A stretch of 64,000 bases of DNA from assembly GCF_048544455.1 (NCBI RefSeq), contig NC_133537.1:75526166-75590165 (forward strand), given 5' to 3'. A program made the position numbers and the translations under genes. This document shows positions 23,352-36,369 of this stretch, one piece after another (within the stretch, counting starts at the first letter, position 1; each line of letters starts with the position of its first letter). The stretch is from Silene latifolia (lineage: Eukaryota; Streptophyta; Magnoliopsida; Caryophyllales; Caryophyllaceae). The notes beneath the pieces were generated by a model. The model worked only from the letters and a program-made list of their open reading frames with translations. It was not told where the DNA came from and did not search any database.

Positions 23352-24409
23352 GGTAGCTTTGAAAATGTTCAAAAGAAAGTGCAAAAAGTTGAAAGTTGTC
23401 AAGTATTGAAATGCCAAACATCAAAGAAATGCCAAAAAGAAAGTGTTCTCACATGTCAAATGCCACAAGAAATTGGGGGAATAACAACAACAAAAACAAA
23501 CTCCCACATGAAACTCAATATCTATTGATCCCTTTTCCAACGAATCCACTTTTGTGCATGGTAGAGAGGGGACGACCCTTCTTCTTGTCTAGGCAAGAAG
23601 GGGAATTCCGCGATCCTCCAGTGTTTCTAACACCATAGGGAGTCTACTCTTGATGAAAGCATTTAACGATTGAGGACAAAGGTACCCTAGCTTGACACAA
23701 TTTGGAGGTGATTTATTGGTATCCTTCTAGGCTTAGTAGTTTGAAGAAACCGTATCTATGATGGAGTGTGTACCCTTATATTGCTTCCCTTGTATATAAT
23801 TTCTGCCACTTAGATGAGGAAAGTGGCTATTCATTTTTATAGATGCATCCATTACTTGCTTTTGCGTGCTTAATGCTTGGATGTGTCGCCATTTTGGCAA
23901 GCCCCACCTTGCCTTGCAAGAAGGCATCCTACCTCATGGTTGTCATGTTGTGAGTTGAAGGGGTGGAGTGAGACCCGATAATTGTCTCATATCGGCTATA
24001 TTAGTAGGTTAGTTTAAATAAAGGTCCTAGTTGTAGTCACCTCTTTACTCGGGACGAGCAAAGGTTCGGTTTGGGGATGTTTGATATGACTCATATTTGA
24101 GCACATTTAGTCCCCGAATTAACCTCGTTCCTATGCTTTATAGCACATAATTGAGTCATTTATTATCTTTAGTTTCCCATTTTTCATATTCTTTGAGGTT
24201 TTGTCCCCTTTGGTAGGAAAGGAGTGCTAACCTTGCATCTATGAGGCAAAATGGAGCTAAATTGATCGCATCTAATGACCAAGCATTAAAGAGAAGACAA
24301 TACTAGGAGGCCTATGTAGATAATAAAGTAAAATAGGCAATGATGAAAGGATCCTTGCATCCCCGAATTGATCCTTGCGGATTGTGAAGGAGGAAAAGAA
24401 GAGTAGCTG

Positions 24410-24600
24410 ACTGCCCAGGGATCCGAGCGGATCAGACACGATCCGGGCGTCTCCCATCATCAACATCCGGGCGTCTCGTGCCCACGACGAGCGTCCCGCA
24501 GTACAAAGATCCGAGCGTCTTCCAGGCAATCCGCTCGGATCGCAAGTCAGAGAGCCCGTGCCACAGCTCAAGACGCACGGATCGTGGCAGGACTAGCACA
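24410..24600. repeat. GATCCGAGCG / CGATCCGGGCGTC palindrome cluster
   Basis: Repeated words GATCCGAGCGGATC, GATCCGGGCGTC, ATCCGGGCGTCTCG and ATCCGCTCGGATCG in the LTR, ending about 110 bp upstream of the TATA box. The equivalent in copy 2 is at about 27055-27250, more diverged. Confidence 0.8.
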
Positions 24601-24706
24601 TGGATATGTTCATTTCCTTCGAGAGGAGCATTTCCTCAACATTTCTTATGGGTCTTAATAGTCATTTAAGCCCTTAGTAACCCTAATCTTGGTACCTAAT
24701 CTTTAG

Positions 24707-24714
24707 TATAAATA
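24707..24714 (+). promoter_or_regulatory. TATA box of B2 LTR copy 1
   Basis: TATAAATACCCC following GTAACCCTAATC. The same block occurs at 27344-27351 in copy 2. Confidence 0.65.
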
Positions 24715-25786
24715 CCCCTTTGTACTACCTAGATTAGGATCAAACTTGAATTAAGTTTTAATCAAGTTGTAATCATCCTTTAATGTTCTCTTAATCCATC
24801 CTTAATCTTACAATTAATTCTTAATCAAGTTATAATACAGTATTAATCTTTCCTTAATTTCTCTATTGTTCTTCATTTATTTTGGGTAATTAGAAGATTA
24901 TTTGGGTTTATTTGGAGGATTTACAACCTTCCATCAATCATCAAGTAATTCTATTATTCTTTACTTTATTATTTGGAATCATCTTCATAGGTATAATTCT
25001 CTCTTAACCTTGTTTAATTAATGTTTATCACTTTCATTTATTCATCATGTTTTGCCTTGTTAGTATGATTGACAACCTTATTAGCATGTTGAACTTGATA
25101 ATGAGTGAGTAGTTTCCTTAACTAGGGTTAATGGGGAATTAGGGGAAACCAACATGGGGATTGATTCATGCTTAATCTAATATGTTTTCATAATTAATTT
25201 GTTTGCTTGTTGTGATTTCAACTTATCCACATGTTATGTTTGATGAAATACGAGCCTATGAATCCTTACATTTTTTACCCATCACCTATCTTTTGAATGA
25301 GACTTGTAAGCTTATACACCAACTCGAGTCTCATTAGACCATGCATATAGTTGAATAGGAAGGACTAAGTCGACTTGTAGGTGTTGTACAATCTAATCGA
25401 TTCGGCTCCGGGACCCAAACCTTCTTAGGGATTGTAAGCTTATACACCAACTCGATCCCATCACAATAATAAGTGCTTGCATCTAGTAGAGAACATGTTT
25501 GTATGAACTCATGACACCCTAGTGCCTTTAATCAATTATTTACACCCCTTTTAATCATCTTGCTTGTTGTTATTACTTTACTTTTATATTGTTGATTAGT
25601 TTAGTTGATCTCCTATCTCAACCCAAATTGTGACACCCTAAGACACAACCATTTGCAATTGAAAATCCTACATCAATACCCGTCCCTTGGGATCCGACCT
25701 TTATTGCCTCTTTGCTAAGAGTAGTTTGTAAAGTTATAAATATTGTTTTGGTTGGTAACTTTTGACGACGAGTTTTAACCGGACCA

Positions 25787-26760
25787 AGTACCTTGTGATG
25801 TGATGACTCCTTGGCTACCGTTTATTCCAAGGTGACCTTTGAAACCATGCAACCATCTTCCACTTCTATCATCATTTTTGTCAACAAAAAAGAAATGGGC
25901 ACAAAAATCTCAATTTGAGTTCAAGTACCAAAATGAAAAACAAGAAGTTTGCACAAATTTGAATCAAAGAAAAGAGGAGTACAAAAATAAGGACTCCTAT
26001 GCTTCAAATAAAATCACCCTTGTTACAAATTGGGGTGACTTTGAAAATGTTCAAAAAAATGCAAAGGTTGAAAATTGTCAAGTATCAAATTGCCAAATAT
26101 CAAAGAAATGGCAAAGAAAACTGTTCTCAAAAATGTCAAATGCCACAAGAAATTGGGGGGAATAACAAAACCAAAAGCAAACTCCCACTATGAAACTCAA
26201 AAGCATATTAATCCATTTTTCCATTGAACCCACTTTTGTGCATGGTAGAGAGGGGACGACCCTTCTTCTTGTCTAGGCAAGAGGGGGAATTTCGCGATCC
26301 TACAGTGTTTCTAACATCATAGGGAGTCTACTCTTGACGAAAGCATTTAGCAATTGAGGATAAAGGTACCCTAACTTGACACAACTTGGAGGTGATTTAT
26401 TGGTATCCTTCTACACTTATTAACTTGAAGAAACCATATCAATAATGGAGTGTGTACCCTTAGATTGCTTCCCTACTAGATAATTTCCACCACTTAAATG
26501 AGGAAAGTGGCTATTCATTTTTGTAGATGCAACTATTACTTGTTTTGTGTGTTTAATGATTTGATGCATCGCCATTTTGGCAAGCCCCACCTTGCCTTGC
26601 AAGAAAGCACCCTACCTCATGGATGCCTTGTTGTGAGTTGAAGGGGCGGAGTGAGACCAACTAATTGTCTCATATCGGCTATATTAGTAGGTTAGTTTAA
26701 ATAAAGGTCATAGTTTTAGTCACCTCTTTACTCGGGACGAGCAAAGGTTCGGTTTGGGGA
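25787..26760 (+). repeat. Tail unit, copy 2, of B2
   Basis: It starts AGTACCTTGTGATGTGATGA directly at the end of LTR copy 1. It then repeats the sequence seen at 13988-14237 and 23357-24077, ending in the same polypurine-like block before LTR copy 2. It arose by tandem duplication of tail plus LTR. Confidence 0.8.
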
Positions 26761-28413
26761 TGTTTGATGTGACTCATATTTGAGCACATTTAGTCCCCGA
26801 ATTAACCTCGTTCCCATACTTTCTAGGATATATTAGGGTCATTCCTTATCTTTAGTTTCCCATTTTGCATATTCTTTGAGGTTTTGTGTCCTTGGTAGGA
26901 GAGGATTGCTAACCTTGCATTTATGGAGCGAAATGGAGCTAAATGGATCGCATCTAATGACCAAGCATCGAAGAGGAGGCCGACACTAGAGGCCTAAGCA
27001 AGTAAATAAAGTGAAACGGGCAATGATGAAAAGATCCTTGCATCCCCAACACAATCCCTGCGGATTGTTAAGGAGCCAAACAAGAGACGGATCCTGTGCC
27101 ACGATCTGAGCGGCTTGAGCTCAGGACGAGCGTACCAGAGCTCGATCCGAGCGTTCCGACTGCCAGCCCGAGCGGATCTTCTTACAGGACATGCCGTGCT
27201 GCAGGTGAGGACGAGCGGATTCTTGTGGGAGTTGCAGTATGATCCGCGCATGTCCCTCGGGAGTTGCAATTCCTCAAGCTTCTCTTAGGGTCTTAATAGT
27301 CATTTAAACCCTTAGTAACCCTAATCCTTGTACTTAATTTTAGTATAAATACCCCATTATACTACCTAGATTATAAACAACTCTTAATCAAGCTTTAATC
27401 AATCCTTAATCATCTCTTAATTTAGTTGTAATACACATTTCTATATTAATCATATCTTTATCTTTCATTAATCTCTTAATTGTTCTTAATTCTATTTGGG
27501 TAATTAGAAGTTTATTTGGGTTTATTGGAGGATTGACAACCTTCCATCATTCATAAAGTACTTCTATTATTCTTTGCTTTATTATTTGGATCATCTCAAA
27601 TAGGTATAATCTCTTTTTACCCTTGTTTAATTATTGTTAATCACATCATTTATTCGTCATGTTTTGCTTTGTTAGGATGATTGACAACCTTATTAGCATG
27701 CTAAACTTGATCATGAGTGAGTAGTCCTTTAGCTAGGGTTAATGGGGAATTAGGGGAAACAAACATGGGAATTGATCTATGCTTAATCTAATATGTTTTC
27801 ATAATTAATTTGCTTGCTTGTTGTGATTTCAACGTATGCACATGTGATGTTTGATGAAATAGGAGCCTATTAATCCTTCCATTTTTTACCCATCTCTTAT
27901 CTTTTCAATGAGGCTTGTAAGACATAAACCAACTCGAGCCTCATTAGACCATGCATAGAGTTGAATAGGAGGAGACTAAGTCGACTTGTAGGTGTTGTAC
28001 AGTCTAGACGACTCGGCTCCGGGACCTAAATCTTCCTAGGGATTGTAAGATATACACTAACTCGATCCCATCACAACAATAAGTGCTTGCATCTATTTGA
28101 GAACATGTTTGTATAATCTATTTCCATGAATCCCCTATGAACCCATGACACCCTAGTGCTTTTAATCAATTGTTACAACCCCTTTATTTGCTTTACTTTG
28201 TTTTCATTCATCTTGTTAATTAGTTTAGACTACATCTCATCACAACCCATAATTTGTGACACCCTAAGACATAGTTACTTACAATTGAAAATCCTGCATC
28301 AATACCCATTCCTTGGGATCCAACCTTTACTTGCCTCTTTACTAAGAGTAGTTTGTGAAGTTATAAATATTGTTTCTGTTGGTTGCTTTTGACGACGAGT
28401 TTTAACCGGACCA
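26761..28413 (+). mobile_element. Athila-like LTR of B2, copy 2
   Basis: Starts TGTTTGATGTGACTCATATT and ends AACCGGACCA, co-linear with 24078-25786. Palindrome cluster 27055-27250, TATA box 27344-27351. The following DNA (28414 on) is unrelated TIR-element sequence. Confidence 0.8.
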
Positions 28414-29416
<1,003 letters not shown>

Positions 29417-29565
29417 CATCCGGTGAGTCCATATATCTTAGGTGAGTCTGTCCTTTCATTTCAGACCATTAGATGAATAAGATCTAACGGCTGTAGTTAG
29501 GCGCGAGATAATAAGGGCAAGATTGTCAAATTATCCACCAGTATATAAACTTACAAGTTGGAAAG

Positions 29566-29582
29566 CCCGTGCGATGCACGGG
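29566..29582. other. CCCGTGC-GAT-GCACGGG hairpin
   Basis: A perfect 7 bp stem GC-rich hairpin of the kind found near Helitron 3' ends in plants. I could not find a convincing CTRR end or a matching 5' TC end, so a Helitron is not claimed. Confidence 0.35.
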
Positions 29583-30190
29583 GCTCCTGTTAGGATTATC
29601 TGTAAAAATATATTCTTAAGTTGATAAAAAAGTTCTACTATGTTATCATCGATGGAAAAAAAGTCGTGATTGGTATAGATGATAACCGATGAATTATTAG
29701 TGCTTTTAGTATAAAACTTTTGCCATCAATTAGTATAACATCAAATGACATAGTTATAGTATGTCGCTAGCTTTTTCAGTGTTACAGGCACAACCGGTTT
29801 TTAAGTAGATACAAAACGCTTTCTTTATAAACATGGTGGAGTTCACCAATATGAACCCTTAATAACGGAGACATATCTTTATGAGTTTTGTAAATTATTT
29901 TACAACTACGTAAAACTGAATGATGTTACAAAAAACATCAGGTATCATAATTATATATATTTAGTGCGTTGAGAAAAAATGTTAGATCTCTTATAACATA
30001 ATTTTACCTTGACTATTTACAATTAAGAGTATTTGTTCCTTATAGACATCACGCAATATTTCTTGTTCTATTACATAGAATGCACGACACCTAGTAGTAT
30101 TATATGTGACAATATCAGTTAGTAGTTTATGTCATTTTTTTATAATAGTTGGGTTACCAATTTAGTTTAATAATGTCAGTTAGTAGTATA

Positions 30191-30397
30191 CTCCCTCTGT
30201 CTCGGTCATTTGTTGTCCTTTTTCATTTTGGAGTGTCTCAGTCATTTGTTGTCCTCTCTATTTTAAAAATGAATTTGATGAGTAATTTGATAATTCACAC
30301 TCAATTTATTCCACTTGTCATTTAGTAATTGTCCCCTCCCATTTCCTTGGTCTTTGTGCCAAAACCAAAGGATAAAAAATGACCGGGACAGAGGGAG
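30191..30397. mobile_element. Stowaway-type MITE, copy 2
   Basis: 207 bp, ends CTCCCTCTGTCTCGGTCATT and (inverted) CTCCCTCTGTCCCGGTCATT, flanked by TA (30189-30190, 30398-30399). In opposite orientation to, and clearly the same family as, the copy at 4957-5165. Confidence 0.93.
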
Positions 30398-30959
30398 TAT
30401 ATTTTATGGCACAGCTGAAAACGTTATTTTACGTTACCATGGTCTGCTAATAGAAAACTATTAAATTTAACAAAAAGTCAAATTATGCTAAAAATGGAAG
30501 CAAACAAAATTTCGGGGGTTGATTTAGATGAGAACAGATTAATCACCAGTTCCTATTACAAAAAAGCAACGAAAGCGTTGTGACATTTGGTATCAGTTGT
30601 ATACTAACATTCAGAGATATAATTGGATTATAGAGTTACCGTTGTTATTGTCTTAGCACCATCTATTTTTTTATCGAAATAGTCTTTGACTACTTATCCT
30701 TAAAAACTTCATGCAAAATATATAATACGACATCTTAATTTGGTAGATTATGAAAACTTCTTTGCGAACAATGTCCTTCTTGTGGCCTTGATACATTTGG
30801 TCTCTATCATCGATGTAGAACCTTAATCTCTCGAATGACGTTGTTCTTGAAACTACGTAAAGCTGACCATTAATAAAAATTAGTTTCGGCAGGTAAATTT
30901 GAACATGATTTAGTGACTGTCCCTAACTCTAGTTTATTGTTATGGCGCAGCATTAACGC

Positions 30960-31390
30960 GGGCAAACAATGACACGACACGAAAACATGACAGTAATTCG
31001 ATACGAAATTAACGGGTTTGGGTTGACATTTAACGACCCATTTATGTAAGCGGGTCGACACGAACACGACACGAGATTTAATTGGGCTAGGTTTGGGTTG
31101 GGCACTCTACACACGAACCCGACACGAATATCCTATTTACTAAACTAATCACAAATTTTCTTGATACTCACATAAATATACTTACACTTTCCAAATATGA
31201 CATGACACGAAAACACGACACGAAATTAACGGGTTAGGGTTGAGGTTTGAGATTTGTTGACCTATTAATGTAACTTGATCGACACGAACAAGACACGAGA
31301 TTTAATTGGGTCGGGTTTGGGTTGAAGAATCCGTGACCTGTTTAAACGTGACACCTGAACCCGACACGACCTGCTCTGTTTGTCACGTCT
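30960..31390. repeat. Two diverged copies of an ACACGAACCCGACACG-rich unit
   Basis: Blocks near 30975 and 31200 share GACACGAAAACA, ACGAAATTAACGGGTT and ACACGAGATTTAATTGGG words, about 226 bp apart. Similar ACACGA-rich DNA is common in plant hAT-like non-autonomous repeats. No ends are defined here. Confidence 0.55.
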
Positions 31391-31399
31391 ACGGAGCAA

Positions 31400-32914
31400 G
31401 GCCTCTACGTATATTGTCTGTGCTTAAGAATGAAAAGAATCTTTGTATATGAGGATGAAGTCATTACTATCCTCGGGTTGAGGACTTTTTGCCGACTTTG
31501 GAACCCGTAAGTATCTTCCCTTCTACTATGAATTTTCTAGGGCGATTGATAATAAGACAGGTCCTGTTATACCACACTTGGTTGAGCATACAATTATCAG
31601 TTATATTAAAAAAATTCATGATATATACTCTCTCTCCCCTTCTTAAACTCTTTCACCTTGCTTCTTAGAGGTCAAACTTTTATAATTTTGACCATTAATA
31701 TGTCGAAAATCATGATCAAACTTTCGCATTAACAATTGTGTAGAAGCAATTACGGAAGATCATTGCAAAGTGGCTGAAATACATTTAGTATGAAATTCCT
31801 AAAAGATAATGAATCTTACTCCCAAAGTCTACACCAACTAAAATACCCGACCAAATCTCGCATAATGAAAACAAAAGCGACGCCTAAAAGTAAGGATGTC
31901 AAATGGGGGATAAGACATGATGAATGTCAGGCCTTCTCATACCCGTATTTAATAGAAAAATTACATGTCCCTACTTGTCGCAAGTAAAAAATTTCAAAAC
32001 CATAACCGCTTCAACTTTGGGAGATCTTAAAATAGTTTCGTTCCATTTAAATGTCATATAGTCGTCTATTCTATAACTTTCTCAAATAATCCTGATATTA
32101 TTTTACCCATATATAACACCCATAATTGGCACAATTTAAAATTCAGTTTGAGTCTAAAACTTTATTTATATTCGCTAGATCCAAGACAAATGAGATATAG
32201 TTGGACACTTGTGATAGATTTTCCTTTTTGATCAAATTATTTTACTTTTTTCTTATTGTAGAGCTAACAATAATTTTTATTCTTATGTAGAAAGTTAACA
32301 TTTATTTTGAACCAATTACTTATTTATTATGTTCCTCATGATTTTGGAGTATATATGTACCTTGTGTTACAATGTCTAATTGCTAATATTTATTCTGAAC
32401 CAATAACTATAATGAAAATTATAAAATTAAAAATGGAACTTAAGATCAACTACTAACAATAGGGTCAAAAATACGTAAACATTAGCAAAAAAAAAAACAT
32501 CAAGAAGTAATTAATTAGATATGAGGAAGGTCGGGAGATCATGAAAAATCTCATATTTAGGCTTTATTTCAAAGAAATTAGCTATTGAGCAAAATTTCAT
32601 TAATTTTAATTTTTTTGTAAATATTTGATAGATAAACTATTTACCAAAATAAGAGTAGCATGTGAGAAATAAGTTACCTGTTTTTTTTATTCATTCAATT
32701 TATAATATTAAATATAGAGAACTTATTATGTTCTTTTATATCATTTTACCAAAAAAACAGCTACCTTTCGGTTAGTTTGCCAAACATTTTTGGCTTAATC
32801 AATTAAATTATCACCTCTTCATTTTCAATTACCTTTTAAGCAACATTTTTAGGTTTTAGTTAACTTTTCAGTTAGTATGACAAACGAAATTTAAGATATA
32901 GTAGAATTAATTAT
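31400..32914. other. AT-rich interior of E2, nothing recognised
   Basis: About 1.5 kb of AT-rich DNA without a supported gene, RNA or repeat boundary. Confidence 0.5.
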
Positions 32915-33270
32915 ATTTTACTCCCTTTTGAAATCCACATTTTAAAAATTACTCCCTTTTGATTTTTTTTTGCTAAAATCACTCCTTAAGTTGCATTTTT
33001 TTTTTCTTTCTAAAATTGCTCCAAACTTCAATTTAAGTGACTTATTTTCTCTGTTTTTGAACTCTCCATCCATTTTTCTACATAGTTATACCTTCAAAGT
33101 ATATAAATTGGCTAAGGCGCAAACAGAATAAGTTCAAAAACAGACGAAATAAGTCACTTAAATTGGAGTTTTGAAGTAATTTTAGGAAGAAATACAACTT
33201 GTGAGTAATTTTAGCAAAAAAATAAAAAGGGAGTAATTTTAAAAGTGTGAATTTCAAAAGGAAGTAAAAT
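32915..33270. mobile_element. Foldback element with about 145 bp inverted arms
   Basis: The left arm starts ATTTTACTCCCTTTTGAAAT and the right arm, read inverted, ATTTTACTTCCTTTTGAAAT. Both continue through TAAAATTACTCCC, AATTTAAGTGACTTATTT and GTCTGTTTTTGAAC. The arms nearly fill the 356 bp element. Long-arm foldbacks are typical of MULE-derived MITEs. A TSD is not clear. Confidence 0.75.
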
Positions 33271-33304
33271 CTAATTAACTCGATATAGTATATGAATAAT
33301 TAAT

Positions 33305-34162
33305 ATATACCATATAATTAATTACATTGTGTATTTTGAGTATCACCTACCCGAATAATCTTATTAAAATAAATTTAATCTACTTATATTAGGATAACTT
33401 TATTAAAATATTAAGAAATCTACTTTTATTAGGATAATTTTATTAAATTTGTTTCGAAATCTACTCTTGTTAGGAATTCTAAAAAAGTTAACTCTCTAAT
33501 ATCGCTCGAAAAGTTTATGCTTCATACATATGTATTGATTCCATGACAACATCTTCTATTTAACACATTAATTTTCTCTCTATACTACTCATTCTTTCTG
33601 ATTTTTCCTCTTTCACCAGCCTCATATGAACCAATAACCCCAATTAATCAAAATCAAGAACAATAAACCCTAATTCACATGTATTTATCTATCATGAAGT
33701 TTTTCAACAATGGAGATTGGTGATGTTACAAGCTATATACCATATAATTAATTACATTGTGTATTTTGAGTATCACCTACCCGAATAATCTTATTAAAAT
33801 AAATTTAATCTACTTATATTAGGATAACTTTATTAAAATATTAAGAAATCTACTTTTATTAGCATAATTTTATTAAATTTGTTTCAAATCTACTTGTTAG
33901 GAATTTAAAAAAGTCAACTCTAATATCATTTTCGAAAAGTTTTCTCGCTTCATACATATGTATTGATTCCATGACAACATCTTCTATTTAACACATTAAT
34001 TTTCTCTCTATACTACTCATTCTTTCTGATTTTTCCTCTTTCACCAGCCTCATATGAACCAATAACCCCAATTAATCAAAATCAAGAACAATAAACCCTA
34101 ATTCACATGTATTTATCTATCATGAAGTTCTTCAACAATGGAGATTGGTGATGTTACAAGCT
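33305..34162. repeat. 430 bp direct tandem duplication
   Basis: 33305-33734 and 33735-34162 start ATATACCATATAATTAATTA and end GGTGATGTTACAAGCT. They are nearly identical, with a handful of substitutions and short indels by eye. The unit contains CACCAGCCTCATATGAACC and an ATGAAGTTYTTCAACAATGG stretch. Confidence 0.95.
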
Positions 34163-34370
34163 AAAAATTACGATCTCCGCCATGTCAATCGTGCACTTTT
34201 CATTCGTCGCGTTCGGCGTCACCGTCACCGTCTTCGATGCTCAACCACCACGTCGTGTGTTCTCTCTCGAATTCCTCTATCGCGGATGAACTTCTTGAAC
34301 CTTCAAGATTCATCCAGTTTGTGACCTCAATGTTTCCTCCGTATAAGGTTTTGATTCGATTTTGTAGATT
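34163..34370 (+). other. GC-richer exon-like island in E2
   Basis: Just after the duplication the composition becomes GC-richer, with short open frames (for example MSIVHFSFVAFGVTVTVFDA). A CCGTATAAG|GTTTTGAT stretch at about 34345 resembles a splice donor. It may be a captured exon. I do not recognise the protein. Confidence 0.3.
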
Positions 34371-34567
34371 TTATTTTGTACTAGCTGTTTTGGTTCATTA
34401 TATGTAGAATACTGCTACCTTTGGTGACTTTTTATTCTGTGATTGAGTATCTGTATAAAATTAGGTCAAAGTTAAAATTAAAAAAAGGATTAAAATTCAT
34501 CATATTTATATGCGTTGATAGGTTTATTGTAGGATTTGTAAGATGTTCAAGTTCAGCTATTGTTAAC

Positions 34568-34896
34568 TGTTGGAATTTTGGCAGCGGAAGTATTGTGAAC
34601 CCGATATTCTCAACATGGATGATTTTATTTATATTTTGAATGTGTGATATTACATGATATTTGGGGAGACGATGTTGGTGAGACCTATAAGCTCCTTTGT
34701 TAGAGACTTAGAGCTCATGGACTACACCCCTCAAATGATCCTAGCATGTCTATTTATAGTCCAACTATGTCGGCTAAGTTGGATCTTATACAACTTCTAC
34801 ACATCTCTAGGATTTTCTATAACACATACATTAGATATTTCTATGGATACTTCTAGACTTGGTTATATCTTGATTTTTCAAGATTAATCTTTAACA
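34568..34896 (-). mobile_element. 3' LTR of element G
   Basis: 329 bp, TG...CA ends. TATA-like ACTATAAATAG on the minus strand at 34758-34751. Followed at 34897 by CTCCCCCTTAATCTT, the complement of the polypurine tract. Confidence 0.92.
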
Positions 34897-35254
34897 CTCC
34901 CCCTTAATCTTGAAAAATCTTGTTTATTTGAACTCAGAAAATTATTGATTGTAGTAGCTCCCCCTTGATCTTGAATTTCCTCATGTCTCGATTTTGTAGC
35001 ATCGTTCTTGCACCCGGTTGATTTTGACTGCTCCTTCCTCCGTGGCTTCCCTTTGTTTGCTGATGTTGTAATCTTCCCTTAGCTTGATTGCTTGTGAGAA
35101 TTTTTCGTTTGTCCCATTTTCTTGTTGGGTCGGTGTCCTTATTTTTTTTGTTTGGGTTTGTCGGGTTTATGTCCTTTGTTTTCGGGGTCTCAATGTATCG
35201 CCCCATGATTTTTTTTGGGTTGACATTTTTTTTTTGTCACCCTTGTTTAATTTT

Positions 35255-35400
35255 GGGTTAGCCCCATGTGCTACCCTCCCTTGTTTAATTTTGGGTTAGC
35301 CTCGTGTGCTACCCTCCCTGGTTTAATTTCGGGTTAGCCTCGTGTGCTACCCTCCCTGGTTTAATTTCGGGTTAGCCTCGTGTGCTACCCTCCTCGGATT
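35255..35400. repeat. 38 bp tandem repeat inside element G
   Basis: About four copies of a unit containing GGGTTAGCCTCGTGTGCTAC, starting at 35255, 35293, 35331 and 35369. Confidence 0.9.
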
Positions 35401-35707
35401 AGCTCTTTTGCTATCCAAATTTCGTGGTAACCTTTTTTTTTGTTACCCTTGTCGGGTCAGTTTTCCTTTTTTTTTACTGCCCGGATTTCGGGTTAGCATT
35501 TTTGTTTTTGCTACCCTATTGCTTTGAATAAAATGTTCCGGCTCATGTCCGTCAACAATTTCACTCGGACGTTTTTGCCCTTTTTTTTTATGTGTTGGGA
35601 AGAGTATTGTTTGATGAGTCGGAAGCAAATAAGTTTTTTTTGTGTGTGATATTTTTTTTTGATGGATCGGAGGAGGTAGGATCGTAATATCATCGCCCAG
35701 ATTTGAT

Positions 35708-35727
35708 AACCATGGGCTCTGATACCA
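35708..35727 (-). promoter_or_regulatory. Primer-binding site of element G
   Basis: The minus strand reads TGGTATCAGAGCCCATGGTT adjoining the 5' LTR, a near-perfect match to the initiator-tRNA-Met primer site. Confidence 0.92.
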
Positions 35728-36056
35728 TGTTGGAATTTTGGCAGCGGAAGTATTGTGAACCCGATATTCTCAACATGGATGATTTTATTTATATTTTGAA
35801 TGTGTGATATTACATGATATTTGGGGAGACGATGTTGGTGAGACCTATAAGCTCCTTTGTTAGAGACTTAGAGCTCATGGACTACACCCCTCAAATGATC
35901 CTAGCATGTCTATTTATAGTCCAACTATGTCGGCTAAGTTGGATCTTATACAACTTCTACACATCTCTAGGATTTTCTATAACACATACATTAGATATTT
36001 CTATGGATACTTCTAGACTTGGTTATATCTTGATTTTTCAAGATTAATCTTTAACA
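35728..36056 (-). mobile_element. 5' LTR of element G
   Basis: Reads identical to 34568-34896. The TSD ttaac follows. Confidence 0.92.
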
Positions 36057-36369
36057 TTAACTTGATGATTTTGCAATTGTTGTGGTGAGATGAATGAAAT
36101 TTTGCTACATCAAGATAGAATTTTTGTTTTGAATCACATTCTAATTTGTAACAATGCTTTTTTAATAGATAGTTGTATAATAGATATTATTCCACGAACT
36201 CGCTATGGAATAGTTGTATATATTTTCCCTTCTGAGCAAAGCTCGGCAGACGTGGTCACTTGTTTTAGTGATAGGAAGTTCATGAGCAAATTGCATGACT
36301 TAGTAACATGCAATTTCTGTTAAAATAAAATAAAAAGATTACAATTCATCATGACTTGCTACGGAATCG

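Larger units (their letters stand above)
13988..24077 (+). other. Tail unit, copy 1, of B2 (interrupted by element C)
   Basis: 13988-14237 and 23357-24077 are one contiguous stretch split by element C. It starts AGTACCTTGTGGTGTGATAA and ends with a polypurine-like GGTTTGGGGA just before the LTR at 24078. The same sequence, diverged, recurs at 25787-26760. Confidence 0.75.
24078..25786 (+). mobile_element. Athila-like LTR of B2, copy 1
   Basis: 1.7 kb. It starts TGTTTGATATGACTCATATT right after a polypurine-like GGTTTGGGGA and ends near ACGAGTTTTAACCGGACCA. It has a GATCCGAGCG-type palindrome cluster (24410-24600), a TATA box at 24707, and a T-rich R/U5. The duplicate is at 26761-28413. The two copies differ by roughly 10% or more by eye, so the duplication is several million years old, older than element C. 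Confidence 0.8.
34568..36056 (-). mobile_element. Short non-coding LTR retrotransposon G, structurally whole
   Basis: 1489 bp with two 329 bp LTRs (34568-34896, 35728-36056) that I read as identical. The TSD is ttaac (34563-34567 and 36057-36061). It has a tRNA-iMet primer site on the minus strand and a polypurine tract at 34897-34909. It encodes no protein, so it would have depended on another element's enzymes. A 38 bp tandem repeat lies inside. Identical LTRs imply very recent insertion, well under a million years. Copia-type by primer site and LTR style. Confidence 0.93.

Noticed and set aside
29541-29600. Helitron end suggested by the CCCGTGC-GAT-GCACGGG hairpin
   Set aside because: No CTRR terminus at the right distance and no matching TC start found. 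Kept only as a hairpin.
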